Origin: Deltaproteobacteria bacterium TMED58
GTDB lineage: Bacteria; Desulfobacterota_D; UBA1144
Assembly: GCA_002167555.2 (NCBI GenBank)
Contig: NHDL02000001.1
Span: forward strand, 136,114 to 200,113
DNA length: 64,000 bases
Direction of reading: 5' to 3'
The translations under genes and the position numbers were made by a program. Below, in pieces: positions 29,813 to 39,262 of this stretch. The notes below the pieces were generated by a model. That model ran no database searches. It was not told the origin of the DNA and worked only from the letters and a program-made list of their open reading frames with translations. Positions within the stretch are counted from its first letter, which is position 1. Each line of letters starts with the position of its first letter.

Positions 29813-30867
29813 AGAAAGAATTAGACCTAACAAACCAGATTAAGAATATAATTTTATCTAATGGTTTTGATTCAGTAGGAGTTTCTGAGGCTCATAAATT
29901 AGATGATGAATTCTTTCTCGCAAATTGGATTCAGAAGGATTTTCATGGAAGCATGAAATATATGGAAGATGTCGAAAAGAGGTCTGATGTAAGGAAAATT
30001 GATTCAAATTTTAAATCAGTGATTAGCTGCACCCTAAACTACAATACTTTAGATAAAGAAAAAAGCTCCATGTTGGCAGAAAAAAAAGGAAAAGGTTGGA
30101 TTTCAAGATATGCGATAGGCGATGATTATCATAAAATAATTGAAAAGAAACTAAAAAAAATAGGATTTCTTATAAAAAAACTATATTCAGAAACAGTTAA
30201 CGTTAGAGCATATGTTGATACTGGTCCTTTACTTGAAAGAGCATATGCGTCACGGTCTGGATTGGGTTGGATAGGAAAGAATTCTTGTTTGATCAATAGA
30301 GGTCAGGGTTCATGGATTTTTCTTTCTAACATTCTACTAGACCAGAAGCTAAAGTTTGATGATGTAACTACTAAAGATTTTTGTGGGACATGTACTTTGT
30401 GTATTGATTCATGTCCTACTAATGCGATAGTCGATAATAAAATTATTGATTCCAGAAAGTGTATTTCCTATTTAACAATTGAAAACAGAAATTACATTGA
30501 AGATGCTTTGGCTAGTAAGATTAAGAATAATATATATGGTTGTGATATTTGCCAGGAAGTTTGCCCGTGGAATAGAAAATCAATAATTGATTTAGAAAAT
30601 GGCATTAATCCTAAAAATTTATTGATTGAACCTGACATAATTAATCTGATTTCCATAGTTGAGGAAGATTGGGAAACTCTTAAAATAAAAAGCCCTTTGA
30701 AGAGGGTTAAGAAAGATGGATTAATAAGAAATATTTTGATAGTTATGGGCAATTCTTTAAATAAAAAATATTTATCTATTTTACAGAAGTATTTAGAAAG
30801 TAAGAATCTGATTCATTCAATGACAGCTAGAGATTCAATTAAAAGAATTAAGAGTCATATATCTTGA
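29809..30867 (+). CDS. queG: Epoxyqueuosine reductase QueG
   Basis: 352 aa. Cobalamin- and iron-sulfur-dependent reductase for the last step of queuosine formation in tRNA. The SRYAIGDDYHKI and YVDTGPLLERAYASRSGLGWIGKN segments are diagnostic of QueG. Two ferredoxin-like 4Fe-4S motifs follow: CGTCTLCIDSCPTNAI and GCDICQEVCPW. The protein is close to the usual length (about 350-380). Last gene of the thiC-to-queG string. Confidence 0.95.
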   Translation: MKKELDLTNQIKNIILSNGFDSVGVSEAHKLDDEFFLANWIQKDFHGSMKYMEDVEKRSDVRKIDSNFKSVISCTLNYNTLDKEKSSMLAEKKGKGWISRYAIGDDYHKIIEKKLKKIGFLIKKLYSETVNVRAYVDTGPLLERAYASRSGLGWIGKNSCLINRGQGSWIFLSNILLDQKLKFDDVTTKDFCGTCTLCIDSCPTNAIVDNKIIDSRKCISYLTIENRNYIEDALASKIKNNIYGCDICQEVCPWNRKSIIDLENGINPKNLLIEPDIINLISIVEEDWETLKIKSPLKRVKKDGLIRNILIVMGNSLNKKYLSILQKYLESKNLIHSMTARDSIKRIKSHIS

Positions 30868-30892
30868 CACCATTATCTAATATGTTTAGTTT
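30864..30892 (+). promoter_or_regulatory. tpx operon promoter (TTGACA-17-TAGTTT)
   Basis: Consensus -35 TTGACA at 30864-30869 overlaps the queG stop. With a 17-nt spacer the -10 is TAGTTT (30887-30892); TTTAAT three bases later is an alternative. A leader of ~20 nt leads to the GGAGG of tpx. Confidence 0.55.
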
Positions 30893-30915
30893 AATAGTGT
30901 TAATTGGAGGTTAAT

Positions 30916-31434
30916 ATGAGTAATGAAAGAGAGGCAGCAGTAACTTTAAAAGGTAACCCAATAACCTTGGTTGGGCCAGAGCTTAAGGTCGGTGATAAGG
31001 CTCCTGATTTTGTTTGTGATCAAGGACTTGCTCCTACAATATCTTTATCTGATATGGTTGGCAAAGTTAAAATATTCAATGTTTTACTTTCAATTTCTAC
31101 ACCTGTATGCCAGGCGCAGACTAGAAAGTTCAACGAGGAATTATCTACAATTGGTGGCGATTTAGAAGCATATATTGTTAGCTCGGATTTGCCAATGTCA
31201 CATAAAACCTGGTGTGGTGCTGAGGGCATAGAGCTGATAAAAGGTATTGCTGATTATAAAGATAATGTATTTGGTTCAACTTATGGTGTCTTAATGAAGG
31301 ATCATAAATTACTATGCAGAGCTGTTTTTGTAATTGATAAAGAAAATATAATAAGGCATGTAGAATACGTTAGTGAGATTTCTCAGGAACCAGATTATGA
31401 TAAAGCTTTATCTGTAATCAAGGGTTTGGTATAA
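30916..31434 (+). CDS. tpx: Thiol peroxidase Tpx
   Basis: 172-aa atypical 2-Cys peroxiredoxin. The peroxidatic Cys65 lies in STPVCQAQTRKFNEE and the resolving Cys100 in SSDLPMSHKTWC, the spacing seen in E. coli Tpx. The start is ATG 30916, placed 5 nt after GGAGG (30906-30910); an upstream in-frame TTG (30904) would include the ribosome-binding site. First gene of a redox/cofactor operon with bcp and bioD. Confidence 0.95.
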   Translation: MSNEREAAVTLKGNPITLVGPELKVGDKAPDFVCDQGLAPTISLSDMVGKVKIFNVLLSISTPVCQAQTRKFNEELSTIGGDLEAYIVSSDLPMSHKTWCGAEGIELIKGIADYKDNVFGSTYGVLMKDHKLLCRAVFVIDKENIIRHVEYVSEISQEPDYDKALSVIKGLV

Positions 31435-31439
31435 AATTT

Positions 31440-31742
31440 ATGTCTGTTACAAAGGAAAATGTTTTAGAAGTTCTATCAGATGTCTATGACCCTGAGATTC
31501 CTATTGATATAGTAAACCTGGGTCTAGTTTATGACGTCGAAGTCGAAGGAACAGTCGTAAATTTAAAAATGACTATGACTTCACCCGGTTGTCCTTCGGC
31601 AAGAGAAATTGTTTTAGAATCTCAGACTCTTGTTAGCGAGATGGATGGGGTAACGGAAGCAAATGTCGAAATTGTCTGGGATCCCCCTTGGACGCCAGAA
31701 AAAATGAGTGATGAAGCTCGTGTTAGTATGGGTATGGATTAA
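31440..31742 (+). CDS. MIP18/DUF59 family Fe-S assembly-like protein
   Basis: 100 aa. The family core DVYDPEIPIDIVNLGLVYDV, the MTSPGCPSAREI segment with the conserved Cys, and the C-terminal WDPPWTPEKMSDEAR are characteristic of SufT/PaaD-like DUF59 proteins, which help mature Fe-S enzymes. No suf or paa genes are next to it. Its partners may be Fe-S proteins elsewhere, and the window itself encodes several. Confidence 0.88.
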   Translation: MSVTKENVLEVLSDVYDPEIPIDIVNLGLVYDVEVEGTVVNLKMTMTSPGCPSAREIVLESQTLVSEMDGVTEANVEIVWDPPWTPEKMSDEARVSMGMD

Positions 31743-31744
31743 TT

Positions 31745-32194
31745 ATGAAGTCTTTAAATATTGGGAATAAAGCTCCTAAGTTTAGTTATAAAAATAGTGA
31801 TGGAAATAAAGACTCATTGGACAATTATCTGGGATCTAAAGTTCTACTTTGTTTCTACCCTAAAGATAATACTCCTGGTTGTACTTCTGAGGCTTGTTCC
31901 TTGAGTGAATCAATTGTTAAGTTTGATGAGCAAAAAGTAAAAGTTTTTGGAATAAGCAAGGATAATGAAGTGTCACATCAAAAGTTTGTTAGTAAATATA
32001 ATTTAAAAATAACTCTGATACCTGATCCTGAATTAAAAATCATTACAAAATATGGAGTTTTAAACGATAAAGGTTCTGCAAAGCGAACAACTTTTCTAAT
32101 AGATGAAGACGGAAAAATAATTAATATATGGTTTAAGGTAAATACGAAAGCTCACGCTGAGGAAGTACTCCAATTTATTGATGAGAATTCATGA
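31745..32194 (+). CDS. bcp: Peroxiredoxin of the BCP/PrxQ type
   Basis: 149 aa. Reduces hydroperoxides with thioredoxin-type donors. Active-site motif YPKDNTPGCTSEAC gives peroxidatic Cys46 and nearby resolving Cys51. A C-terminal KRTTFLIDEDGKI strand completes the thioredoxin fold. It is in the operon after tpx and the DUF59 gene; its stop overlaps the bioD start. Confidence 0.95.
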   Translation: MKSLNIGNKAPKFSYKNSDGNKDSLDNYLGSKVLLCFYPKDNTPGCTSEACSLSESIVKFDEQKVKVFGISKDNEVSHQKFVSKYNLKITLIPDPELKIITKYGVLNDKGSAKRTTFLIDEDGKIINIWFKVNTKAHAEEVLQFIDENS

Positions 32195-32934
32195 TTTTCT
32201 TTGTCTCAGGTAACGATACAAATATTGGAAAGACTTTTGTCTCTTCATTGTTAATTAAGCTTCTTAAAAGTAAATATGAGAAAGTTGCTTATATAAAGCC
32301 TATAGAAAGCGGGATTAAAAATTTAAAAAACTCCGATTTATCTAAAGTAAGGAATCTTTATAATCTAGGAGAAGAGGTAGATTTTTATCAATTTAGCATT
32401 TTTAATGAGCCCGTAGCACCTTTAACTGCTTCAATAATTGAAAAGAAAAAAATTAATTACCAATCTATAGTTAAAAAAATTAAAAAATTAGAGAGTGAAT
32501 ATGACATCATGCTAATAGAAGGGGCAGGTGGACTTAGAGTCCCATTGACAATGGATAAGGAAATAGTTGATTTAATAAAATCAATAAAGGCAAGAGTATT
32601 GTTGGTTATTAGCCCTAATTTAGGGACTTTAAATCACACATATATGTCAATTGAAACTTTAAAATCCAGAAAAATTAAATTTGAAGGCATAATCATAAAT
32701 TCCTATCCAAAAAATCCAAATATTTCTAATCTTCATAATCCTATTTTAATTAATAAGAAAAAAATCAACATTCTTGGTGTTGTCCCTAAAATCTCAAAAA
32801 GTAATCAAAAAAATAAAAATTTTAGGTTAAAAAGTTTTTTTCATCCTCTTTTAGGTGGCCAATTTAGTCAACGAGAATTTATAAAAAAATGTCAAGATAA
32901 ATTCAACATACTGTTAAAGAAATACGCCAATTGA
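32191..32934 (+). CDS. bioD: Dethiobiotin synthetase
   Basis: 247 aa. ATP-dependent ring closure in biotin synthesis. P-loop GNDTNIGKTFVSSLL, substrate-binding YIKPIESG, and EGAGGLRVPLT are typical. The last ~30 residues beyond the usual ~225 aa are basic and not assigned. No other bio genes are adjacent. It overlaps bcp by 4 nt. Confidence 0.92.
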   Translation: MIFFVSGNDTNIGKTFVSSLLIKLLKSKYEKVAYIKPIESGIKNLKNSDLSKVRNLYNLGEEVDFYQFSIFNEPVAPLTASIIEKKKINYQSIVKKIKKLESEYDIMLIEGAGGLRVPLTMDKEIVDLIKSIKARVLLVISPNLGTLNHTYMSIETLKSRKIKFEGIIINSYPKNPNISNLHNPILINKKKINILGVVPKISKSNQKNKNFRLKSFFHPLLGGQFSQREFIKKCQDKFNILLKKYAN

Positions 32935-32958
32935 CAGTAATTATGACTATGATATCAT
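32931..32958 (+). promoter_or_regulatory. act operon promoter (TTGACA-16-TATCAT)
   Basis: Consensus -35 TTGACA at 32931-32936 overlaps the bioD TGA; 16-nt spacer; -10 TATCAT at 32953-32958. It leaves a leader of ~40 nt with AGAGG before the TTG start of actA. Confidence 0.6.
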
Positions 32959-33003
32959 TTTTACCAGTCCCCATACTCAAGTTGCAAAAGAGGAATTATA
33001 AAG

Positions 33004-33792
33004 TTGTCGAAGAAGCTCACAATAGTAACGATATTAGCCTTATTGGCAACAGTTTTAATTTCTTATTTTGCTTTTTTTAAAGACTACGAACCTCATCAGC
33101 CAATCGCATTTAGTCACAAAATACACTCGGGTGTAAATGAGATTCCATGTACTTATTGTCATGCTTATGTAGGGAAGTCATCTCAGCCCGGCATACCTTC
33201 AGTCATGGAGTGTATGGGCTGTCATAAATATGTTAATGCAAAATATGACCCTAAGGACCCAAAAAGGATTTATGAATATAATGGTGAGCTGATTGATCCT
33301 ACAAACTACTTGTATGATGGAAGAAAGAGAATTAATTTCGAAAATGAGATAAAAAAACTTACGGGTTATTGGGAAAGAAAGGAATCCATTGTGTGGGTTA
33401 ATTATCATTACGTACCAGAGCATGCCAAATTTCCTCACAAGCCACATATAAGATATGGATTAGAATGTAAAACTTGTCATGGAGATGTTGAAAATATTGA
33501 CCAGCCTAGACCAATTACAACAATGCAGATGGGTTGGTGTATAAGTTGTCACGAAGAGAAATTACAGAAGAAATTTGATGATTTTGAAAAAATCCATCCT
33601 AATATATCTAAATTAAGTGAACATGAGAAGCGAAATATGTCTCACACAGGTAGAATTCAATCTAGAAAATTATATAAAGATTTCGATAGAAAATTAGGAG
33701 ATGAACATAAACTTAATAAAGGAAAAGAGAAGTTAATCAATATCAATAAGGAGGTTGCTTGGTTGAAAGACTGTTCAACTTGTCATTATTAA
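33004..33792 (+). CDS. actA: Alternative complex III pentahaem cytochrome c subunit ActA
   Basis: 262 aa. One N-terminal membrane anchor (residues ~7-24), then five CxxCH haem motifs: CTYCH, CMGCH, CKTCH, CISCH and CSTCH. This is the ActA pattern, carrying electrons from the menaquinol/ubiquinol oxidising complex on the periplasmic side. The start is TTG at 33004, preceded by AGAGG; no ATG exists nearby in frame. First gene of a complete act operon. Confidence 0.93.
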   Translation: MSKKLTIVTILALLATVLISYFAFFKDYEPHQPIAFSHKIHSGVNEIPCTYCHAYVGKSSQPGIPSVMECMGCHKYVNAKYDPKDPKRIYEYNGELIDPTNYLYDGRKRINFENEIKKLTGYWERKESIVWVNYHYVPEHAKFPHKPHIRYGLECKTCHGDVENIDQPRPITTMQMGWCISCHEEKLQKKFDDFEKIHPNISKLSEHEKRNMSHTGRIQSRKLYKDFDRKLGDEHKLNKGKEKLININKEVAWLKDCSTCHY

Positions 33793-33813
33793 CCAGGTAA
33801 CATTTAGTAAATT

Positions 33814-36753
33814 ATGAGTAACGATAAAGGAAAAAAGGGCACGCTAAACAGAAGAGATTTCTTAAAGGCTTTAACTGCTATTGGTGGTGCAGCAGTGGTA
33901 TCATCAGGATGCACACCTGAGCCACTAGATAAATTAGTGTCTTATGCTATCCCACCTGAAGATGTTATTCCTGGAATACCAAATTATTATTCAACTGTTT
34001 TACCCTTCTCACCTGTCGGAGCTCCTGTTGAAGTAAAAGTTAGGGAAGGAAGAGCTATATTTATTGGGGGAAATAAACTTGACCCGATATCTAATGGTGG
34101 TGTTTCTTCAGAATCACAAGCCTCATTGCAGGGTCTTTATGATCCAGACAGAATTAAACAGCCACTGTATAAAAATAATAGAGGAGATTTATCGCCTATT
34201 TCTTGGGGATCAGCTCTTGAAATCTTAACCAAGAAATTAAATGAAAAAAATCAGAATATATATATAATTACCGATAACACTACCGGCACTTTAGATAATC
34301 TTCTTACAAATTTTTCCACCAAAATTGGAGCAAATAGAATCAAATATGAAACTTTTTCTTTTGAGCATATTGCCGAAGCAAATAAAGTTACATTTGGACA
34401 AAAACTTATACCAACTTATAAAATTGATCAGGCAAATTATCTACTTAGCTTTGGAGTTGACTTTCTTGAGACATGGCTATCTCCAAATGAGTATGGTGCT
34501 AGATTTGAGAAGATGCACTCTTTAAAAAAGGACTCCAAAGGAAAGTTTGTACAAGTGGAGCCGAAACTAACTTTGACAGGTGCAAAAGCTGATGACTGGG
34601 TACCAGCAAAACCAGGTACAAATTTATATTTAGTACTAGGAATAATAAATTATATAAAATCTAAAAGACTTAATAAAAAATCTGTTCCAGAAACTTTTAC
34701 AAATTTATCTAATTTTACTTTGGAAAAAACCAGTAATCTAACTGGTATATCTATCGAATCTATAGAGAAGATTGCAATTGATTTTGCTTCATCAGATTCT
34801 TCCTTAGCAATTGGTGGTGGGATAGCATCTGCTGATGAGAATCAATCAAAAACTATGATTGCAATTAATATCTTAAATTATATTACTGATAACCTAGATA
34901 AATATGACTTTGATAATCACTATATGATTTCAAATGCTTCATCATATCAGGAAATTTTAAAATTCAGAGAAGATGCCGCTAACGGCAATGTAGACTTATT
35001 AATCTCATATAATGCTAACCCTGTATATAACCTGTCTGATTCTCTCAATATTCAATCAGCATTACAAAAAATTCCATATAAAGTAAGTTTTTCATCTATA
35101 TTAGATGAAACCTCAGAGTTATCTGACCTTATTTTGCCAGACCAACACCCACTAGAGCAGTGGGGTGATTATGAAGGCAAAAAAAATACCAGGTATATAA
35201 TGCAACCGACAATGAAAGCGCTTTATGGGAACTTGTCAATCGGAGATTCCATAGTTTCTATTTTTAATAATGTAGAGCCAAAAAACCAAAAAATAGAAGA
35301 GAGCTCATATCTAGATTATTTAAAAAATTCCTGGGCAGCGACTTATTCTCCAACCTCTTTTAGATCTTTTTGGAACCAAGTTTTAAAGGATGGAGGCGTA
35401 TTTAATCAAGTTCCTCCTAAAGTTGAAGCTAGCTTTAATCCTAATAAAAAATTTACCGTTAAGATTAAAGATGACATTGGGGATAGATTAAATTTATTTA
35501 TAACACCTAACTACAGACTTTATGACGGGCGTGGTGCCAACAAGACATGGCTTCAAGAATTACCGGACTTACTTACTACCGCAGTTTGGGATTCATGGGT
35601 TGAGATTAATTCTAAGCTTGCTGAGAAGTTGAATATAATTGAAGGTGATTTTGTTGATATAGAAACAGATCATGGAAAGGTCACCACACAAGCTTATTTA
35701 TCAAAAGCTATGAGACCTGACACAATTTCTATAACCCTGGGACAAGGGCATACTTCATATGGTAGATATGCCGAGAATAGAGGTGTTAACCCTGTAAACC
35801 TTCTAAATGGTACTAGTGTTGGAGATGCTGGAAATTTAAATTGGTCTTCCGGTAAAGTGTCAATAAATAAAACTGGAAATTGGGAGAAGTTAGTTAAAGT
35901 CCAGCATTCATATTCCCAAGATAACAGAGATATAGCTCAAACTATCGCCTTATCCGAAATTGTTAAGCATGACGATCATCATGATGATCATCATGATGGA
36001 CATCATCATGCTAGAGATATGTACAGAGAGTATGATTACTTTATCCACAAATGGGGTATGAATATAGATTTAGATAAATGTACTGGATGTGGCGCTTGTG
36101 TTACCGCTTGCTATGCGGAAAATAATATCCCTGTTGTAGGAAAGGAACAAGTTGGAAATGGGCGATATATGTCTTGGCTAACCTTAGAGAGGTTTCAGAC
36201 TGAGGAAGAAGACTATTTAGATTCTGTAAGAGTTGATACAAGAGTTATACCACAGCTATGTCAACATTGTGAAAATGCTCCATGTGAACCTGTTTGTCCA
36301 GTTTTTGCTACATATCATAATCCAGAGGGAATTAATGTAATGGTTTATAGTAGATGTGTTGGAACAAGGTATTGTTCTAATAACTGCTCATATAAAGTTC
36401 GAAGGTTTAATTGGTTTAAATATGAAATGCCAGAGCCATTAAACTTACAACTTAATCCTGATGTGACCGTTAGGTCAAGAGGAATCATGGAGAAGTGTAA
36501 TTTTTGCATACAAAGGATTACGGCAGCCAAAGATGTAGCTAGAGATGAAGATAGAAAATTAAGAGATGGTGAAGTTGAGACTGCATGCCAAAGTGTATGT
36601 GGCTGTAATGCAATAGTCTTTGGAGATCTTAATGAACCAAGTTCTAAAGTATCAAAAATGGTTGAAGATAAAAGGTCATATAAGTTATTAGCTGAACTTA
36701 ATACAAGGCCATCAGTGTCTTACCTTAAAAAAATCGAGTGGGATAAATCATGA
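33814..36753 (+). CDS. actB: Alternative complex III iron-sulfur subunit ActB (molybdopterin-like plus ferredoxin-like fusion)
   Basis: 979 aa. A twin-arginine signal (Arg13-Arg14, NRRDFLKAL) ends in a lipobox-like SSGC (Cys33). Residues ~50-700 form the molybdopterin-oxidoreductase-like domain, which in ActB carries no cofactor. Residues ~745-960 form an NrfC/PsrB-like four-cluster ferredoxin domain (CTGCGACVTAC, CQHCENAPCEPVC, CVGTRYCSNNC, CNFC with a later CQSVCGC). A linker at residues 719-732 is exceptionally His/Asp rich (8 His in 14). The protein overlaps actC by 4 nt. Confidence 0.95.
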   Translation: MSNDKGKKGTLNRRDFLKALTAIGGAAVVSSGCTPEPLDKLVSYAIPPEDVIPGIPNYYSTVLPFSPVGAPVEVKVREGRAIFIGGNKLDPISNGGVSSESQASLQGLYDPDRIKQPLYKNNRGDLSPISWGSALEILTKKLNEKNQNIYIITDNTTGTLDNLLTNFSTKIGANRIKYETFSFEHIAEANKVTFGQKLIPTYKIDQANYLLSFGVDFLETWLSPNEYGARFEKMHSLKKDSKGKFVQVEPKLTLTGAKADDWVPAKPGTNLYLVLGIINYIKSKRLNKKSVPETFTNLSNFTLEKTSNLTGISIESIEKIAIDFASSDSSLAIGGGIASADENQSKTMIAINILNYITDNLDKYDFDNHYMISNASSYQEILKFREDAANGNVDLLISYNANPVYNLSDSLNIQSALQKIPYKVSFSSILDETSELSDLILPDQHPLEQWGDYEGKKNTRYIMQPTMKALYGNLSIGDSIVSIFNNVEPKNQKIEESSYLDYLKNSWAATYSPTSFRSFWNQVLKDGGVFNQVPPKVEASFNPNKKFTVKIKDDIGDRLNLFITPNYRLYDGRGANKTWLQELPDLLTTAVWDSWVEINSKLAEKLNIIEGDFVDIETDHGKVTTQAYLSKAMRPDTISITLGQGHTSYGRYAENRGVNPVNLLNGTSVGDAGNLNWSSGKVSINKTGNWEKLVKVQHSYSQDNRDIAQTIALSEIVKHDDHHDDHHDGHHHARDMYREYDYFIHKWGMNIDLDKCTGCGACVTACYAENNIPVVGKEQVGNGRYMSWLTLERFQTEEEDYLDSVRVDTRVIPQLCQHCENAPCEPVCPVFATYHNPEGINVMVYSRCVGTRYCSNNCSYKVRRFNWFKYEMPEPLNLQLNPDVTVRSRGIMEKCNFCIQRITAAKDVARDEDRKLRDGEVETACQSVCGCNAIVFGDLNEPSSKVSKMVEDKRSYKLLAELNTRPSVSYLKKIEWDKS

Positions 36754-38093
36754 GTCAGATAGCAGAAGCAGATAAGTACTCCAATCTAAACAAGACTGTT
36801 ATGAATATGCTCAATAAGCCTTCTTTTGGCTGGTGGGCAATATTTATTTTTGATATGATTTTCCTTGCTTTTGGAATATATTGCTTTATTTATCAAGTTT
36901 ATACTGGATTAGGCGTAGCAGGATATAGCCATCCAGTATTGTGGGGAGTCTATATTACGGACTTTGTGTTTTGGGTTGGTATAGCTCACTCTGGTACTTT
37001 GATTTCTGCGGTTCTATTTTTATTTAGAGCTAAATTTAGAATGTCTATTTATAGAATAGCTGAAGCAATGACTGTTTTTGCTGTTGCAACTGCGGGATTA
37101 TTTCCAATAATTCATTTAGGGAGACCGTGGAATTTCTACTGGCTTTTGCCTTATCCAAACCAAAGAGGTTTGTGGGTTAATTTTGATTCTCCTTTACTAT
37201 GGGATGTTTTTGCGGTTAGTACGTATGCAACCATTAGCTCAGTTTTCTTCTTTATTGGAATGATTCCTGATATTGCTGCAATTCGTGACACTGTAGTAGG
37301 GAAGGCAAAAAAAGCACTTTATTCTGTGTTATCTCTGGGATGGAAAGGTTCAAATTGGGAATGGAGCACTTATACTAGGGCTTATTTTTATTTTGCATGT
37401 TTTGCTACACCTCTTGTTATATCTGTACACAGTGTTGTTTCATGGGATTTTGCAATGGCAAATACTCCTGGATGGCATACAACTATTTTTCCGCCATATT
37501 TTGTCGCCGGAGCTATTTTTTCAGGATTAGCGATGGTTATAACTTTATGTATCCCACTAAGATTGATTTTTAAATTAGAGGACTATATAACAATGGAAAA
37601 TTTTGAGGGAATGTCTAAGATGATAATTTTAACCTCATGCATTGTTTTTTATGCATACCTAATCGAGTTTTTCATTGCCTGGTATAGTGGAAATAAATAT
37701 GAATATGATCAATTCTTATATAGGGCCAATGGAGACTATGCATTCTTTTATTGGACTATGATGTTCTGTAATGGAATTGTTCCTCATGCCTTATGGTTCA
37801 AAAAAATAAGAAACAACCTTGTTATATTATTCATAATTTCTTTATTAATAAATGTTGGGATGTGGTTTGAAAGATTTAATATTATTGTAATATCACTATC
37901 TAAAGAATTTGAGCCCGGGTCTTGGGGCCTATACAAGCCATCATGGGTTGAGCTCGGAATAACTGTTGGTAGCTTCGCATGGTTCTTTATGTTCTTCTTG
38001 ATTTTTGTAAGAACACTTCCTGCTCTCTCAATTGCAGAGATAAAAGAAATACTTCCTGTTCCAAGAAAGAATGGAGGTTCAAATCATGAGTGA
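36750..38093 (+). CDS. actC: Alternative complex III NrfD-like quinol-binding subunit ActC
   Basis: 447 aa, polytopic, about ten hydrophobic segments of the NrfD/PsrC family. Typical features are SFGWWAIFIFDM at the start of TM1, GVAHSGT-like GIAHSGTLISAVLFL, and HLGRPWNFYWLLPYP. It forms the quinol-oxidising membrane site together with ActF. Start overlaps actB; the C-terminal coding end contains the ribosome-binding site of actD. Confidence 0.95.
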   Translation: MSQIAEADKYSNLNKTVMNMLNKPSFGWWAIFIFDMIFLAFGIYCFIYQVYTGLGVAGYSHPVLWGVYITDFVFWVGIAHSGTLISAVLFLFRAKFRMSIYRIAEAMTVFAVATAGLFPIIHLGRPWNFYWLLPYPNQRGLWVNFDSPLLWDVFAVSTYATISSVFFFIGMIPDIAAIRDTVVGKAKKALYSVLSLGWKGSNWEWSTYTRAYFYFACFATPLVISVHSVVSWDFAMANTPGWHTTIFPPYFVAGAIFSGLAMVITLCIPLRLIFKLEDYITMENFEGMSKMIILTSCIVFYAYLIEFFIAWYSGNKYEYDQFLYRANGDYAFFYWTMMFCNGIVPHALWFKKIRNNLVILFIISLLINVGMWFERFNIIVISLSKEFEPGSWGLYKPSWVELGITVGSFAWFFMFFLIFVRTLPALSIAEIKEILPVPRKNGGSNHE

Positions 38094-38739
38094 TAGTAGA
38101 AAGATTTTGGCAATTTACTCTTATATGGACCTATTAATTGATACAATTAAGGAACTCAGAAGTAAAGGGTTTGAGGATATTCGGGCCTTTTCTCCTGTCC
38201 CAAGCCATGAGATAGAAGATGCACTAGATAGGGGTTATGAGCCTAGTAAGGTTAAATACTTTACTCTTTGTGGAGCAATTTTAGGAGCATGTGTTGGAGC
38301 GGCATTTACAGTTTTAACATCTTTAGATTGGCCTATAGTAACAAGTGCTAAACCAATAGTATCAGTACCTCCCTATATGATAATTATTTTCGAATGTATG
38401 ATTTTAATTGGTGGATTGTCGACTTTTCTTGGATTGATAATTAACTCTAGATTAAGAAAAAACGTTGACCCTATTCACTATGACGAAAGATTTAGCAATG
38501 ATAAGTTTGGAATACTAGTAACAGTTGATAGTGGTGATTTTGAGCAGGTAGAACATATATTAAGAGATTTTGGCTCAGAAGAATTAAAGTTGAATGGTGA
38601 AGTTTTAGAAGAGAAAGTTATTGAAGAGGAAACTGAGGAAGAAAAACCAGCGGAAGCAGCAGCTGATGAAAAACCAGTTGAAACTGAGGAAGAAAAACCA
38701 GCGGAAGCAGCAGCTGATAAAAAAGAGAGTGATTCATGA
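38086..38739 (+). CDS. actD: Alternative complex III subunit ActD (DUF3341)
   Basis: 217 aa. An N-terminal ferredoxin-like DUF3341 domain (AIYSYMDLLIDTIKELRSKGF) is followed by two transmembrane helices (~55-75 and ~95-125), then a short domain (ILVTVDSGDFEQVEHILRDFGSEE). The last ~40 residues are an acidic Glu/Pro/Ala tail made of a 17-residue repeat. The ATG at 38086 follows GGAGG by 8 nt; the in-frame ATG at 38071 lies upstream of that site. It overlaps actC and actE. Confidence 0.93.
   Translation: MSDSRKILAIYSYMDLLIDTIKELRSKGFEDIRAFSPVPSHEIEDALDRGYEPSKVKYFTLCGAILGACVGAAFTVLTSLDWPIVTSAKPIVSVPPYMIIIFECMILIGGLSTFLGLIINSRLRKNVDPIHYDERFSNDKFGILVTVDSGDFEQVEHILRDFGSEELKLNGEVLEEKVIEEETEEEKPAEAAADEKPVETEEEKPAEAAADKKESDS
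38629..38718 (+). repeat. Exact 39-bp direct repeat (51-bp period) in the actD 3' end
   Basis: Bases 38629-38667 and 38680-38718 are identical by eye. The period of 51 bp encodes ETEEEKPAEAAADEKPV and then a second partial copy. The perfect nucleotide identity suggests recent duplication or active slippage in the acidic tail. Confidence 0.85.
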
Positions 38740-39251
38740 GTAAATCTATTACTTTTATTTTTTATGTTTTTTTAGGATTCATAGTTTTTATGGATGATTC
38801 TTTTTCTTTACCCTGGTCCACTGATTTATGGGAACATCCTAGTATCAAGCCATACGAGGAAGCAAGAGATTATCCTGAGGGCTCGGTTTTTAAGAGCGAA
38901 GAATCTCCTGAGCTTGATAGAAAGGAGTACGAAGCAATTGTTACTGGGCCTAACAAGGGAGAGCTATCTATTTCAAAAGGTAAAGAGTTATACGAAATAA
39001 ATTGTTATTCATGCCATGGTATGACGGGGCTTGGAGATGGACCAGTCATAAAAAATGATTTAAGACCCAACGCGTATTTTTACCCAGTAAATCTAAGACA
39101 ACAGCAAACAATTAATAGAACAGATGGATATATTTATGCCTATATTCGTTATGGTGGATATGTTATGATGCCAGCTTACGGCAGAATTACCCCTGATGAA
39201 GCATGGGATATAGTTTATTACGTAAGATATTTGCAAGGAAAGGTTAAGTAA
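38736..39251 (+). CDS. actE: Alternative complex III monohaem cytochrome c subunit ActE
   Basis: 171 aa. N-terminal hydrophobic signal (residues ~5-24), then a cytochrome c domain with one CYSCH haem motif (INCYSCHGMTGLGDG) and a Met-containing YVMMPAYGRI loop near the C-terminus that can supply the axial ligand. It delivers electrons to the terminal oxidase. ATGA overlap with actD. Confidence 0.93.
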   Translation: MSKSITFIFYVFLGFIVFMDDSFSLPWSTDLWEHPSIKPYEEARDYPEGSVFKSEESPELDRKEYEAIVTGPNKGELSISKGKELYEINCYSCHGMTGLGDGPVIKNDLRPNAYFYPVNLRQQQTINRTDGYIYAYIRYGGYVMMPAYGRITPDEAWDIVYYVRYLQGKVK

Positions 39252-39262
39252 AGGATTTTGTT

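Noticed and set aside
33814-36753. ActB as a formate dehydrogenase or polysulfide reductase
   Set aside because: The surrounding pentahaem, NrfD-like, DUF3341 and monohaem genes define alternative complex III, in which the molybdopterin-like domain is a structural relic.
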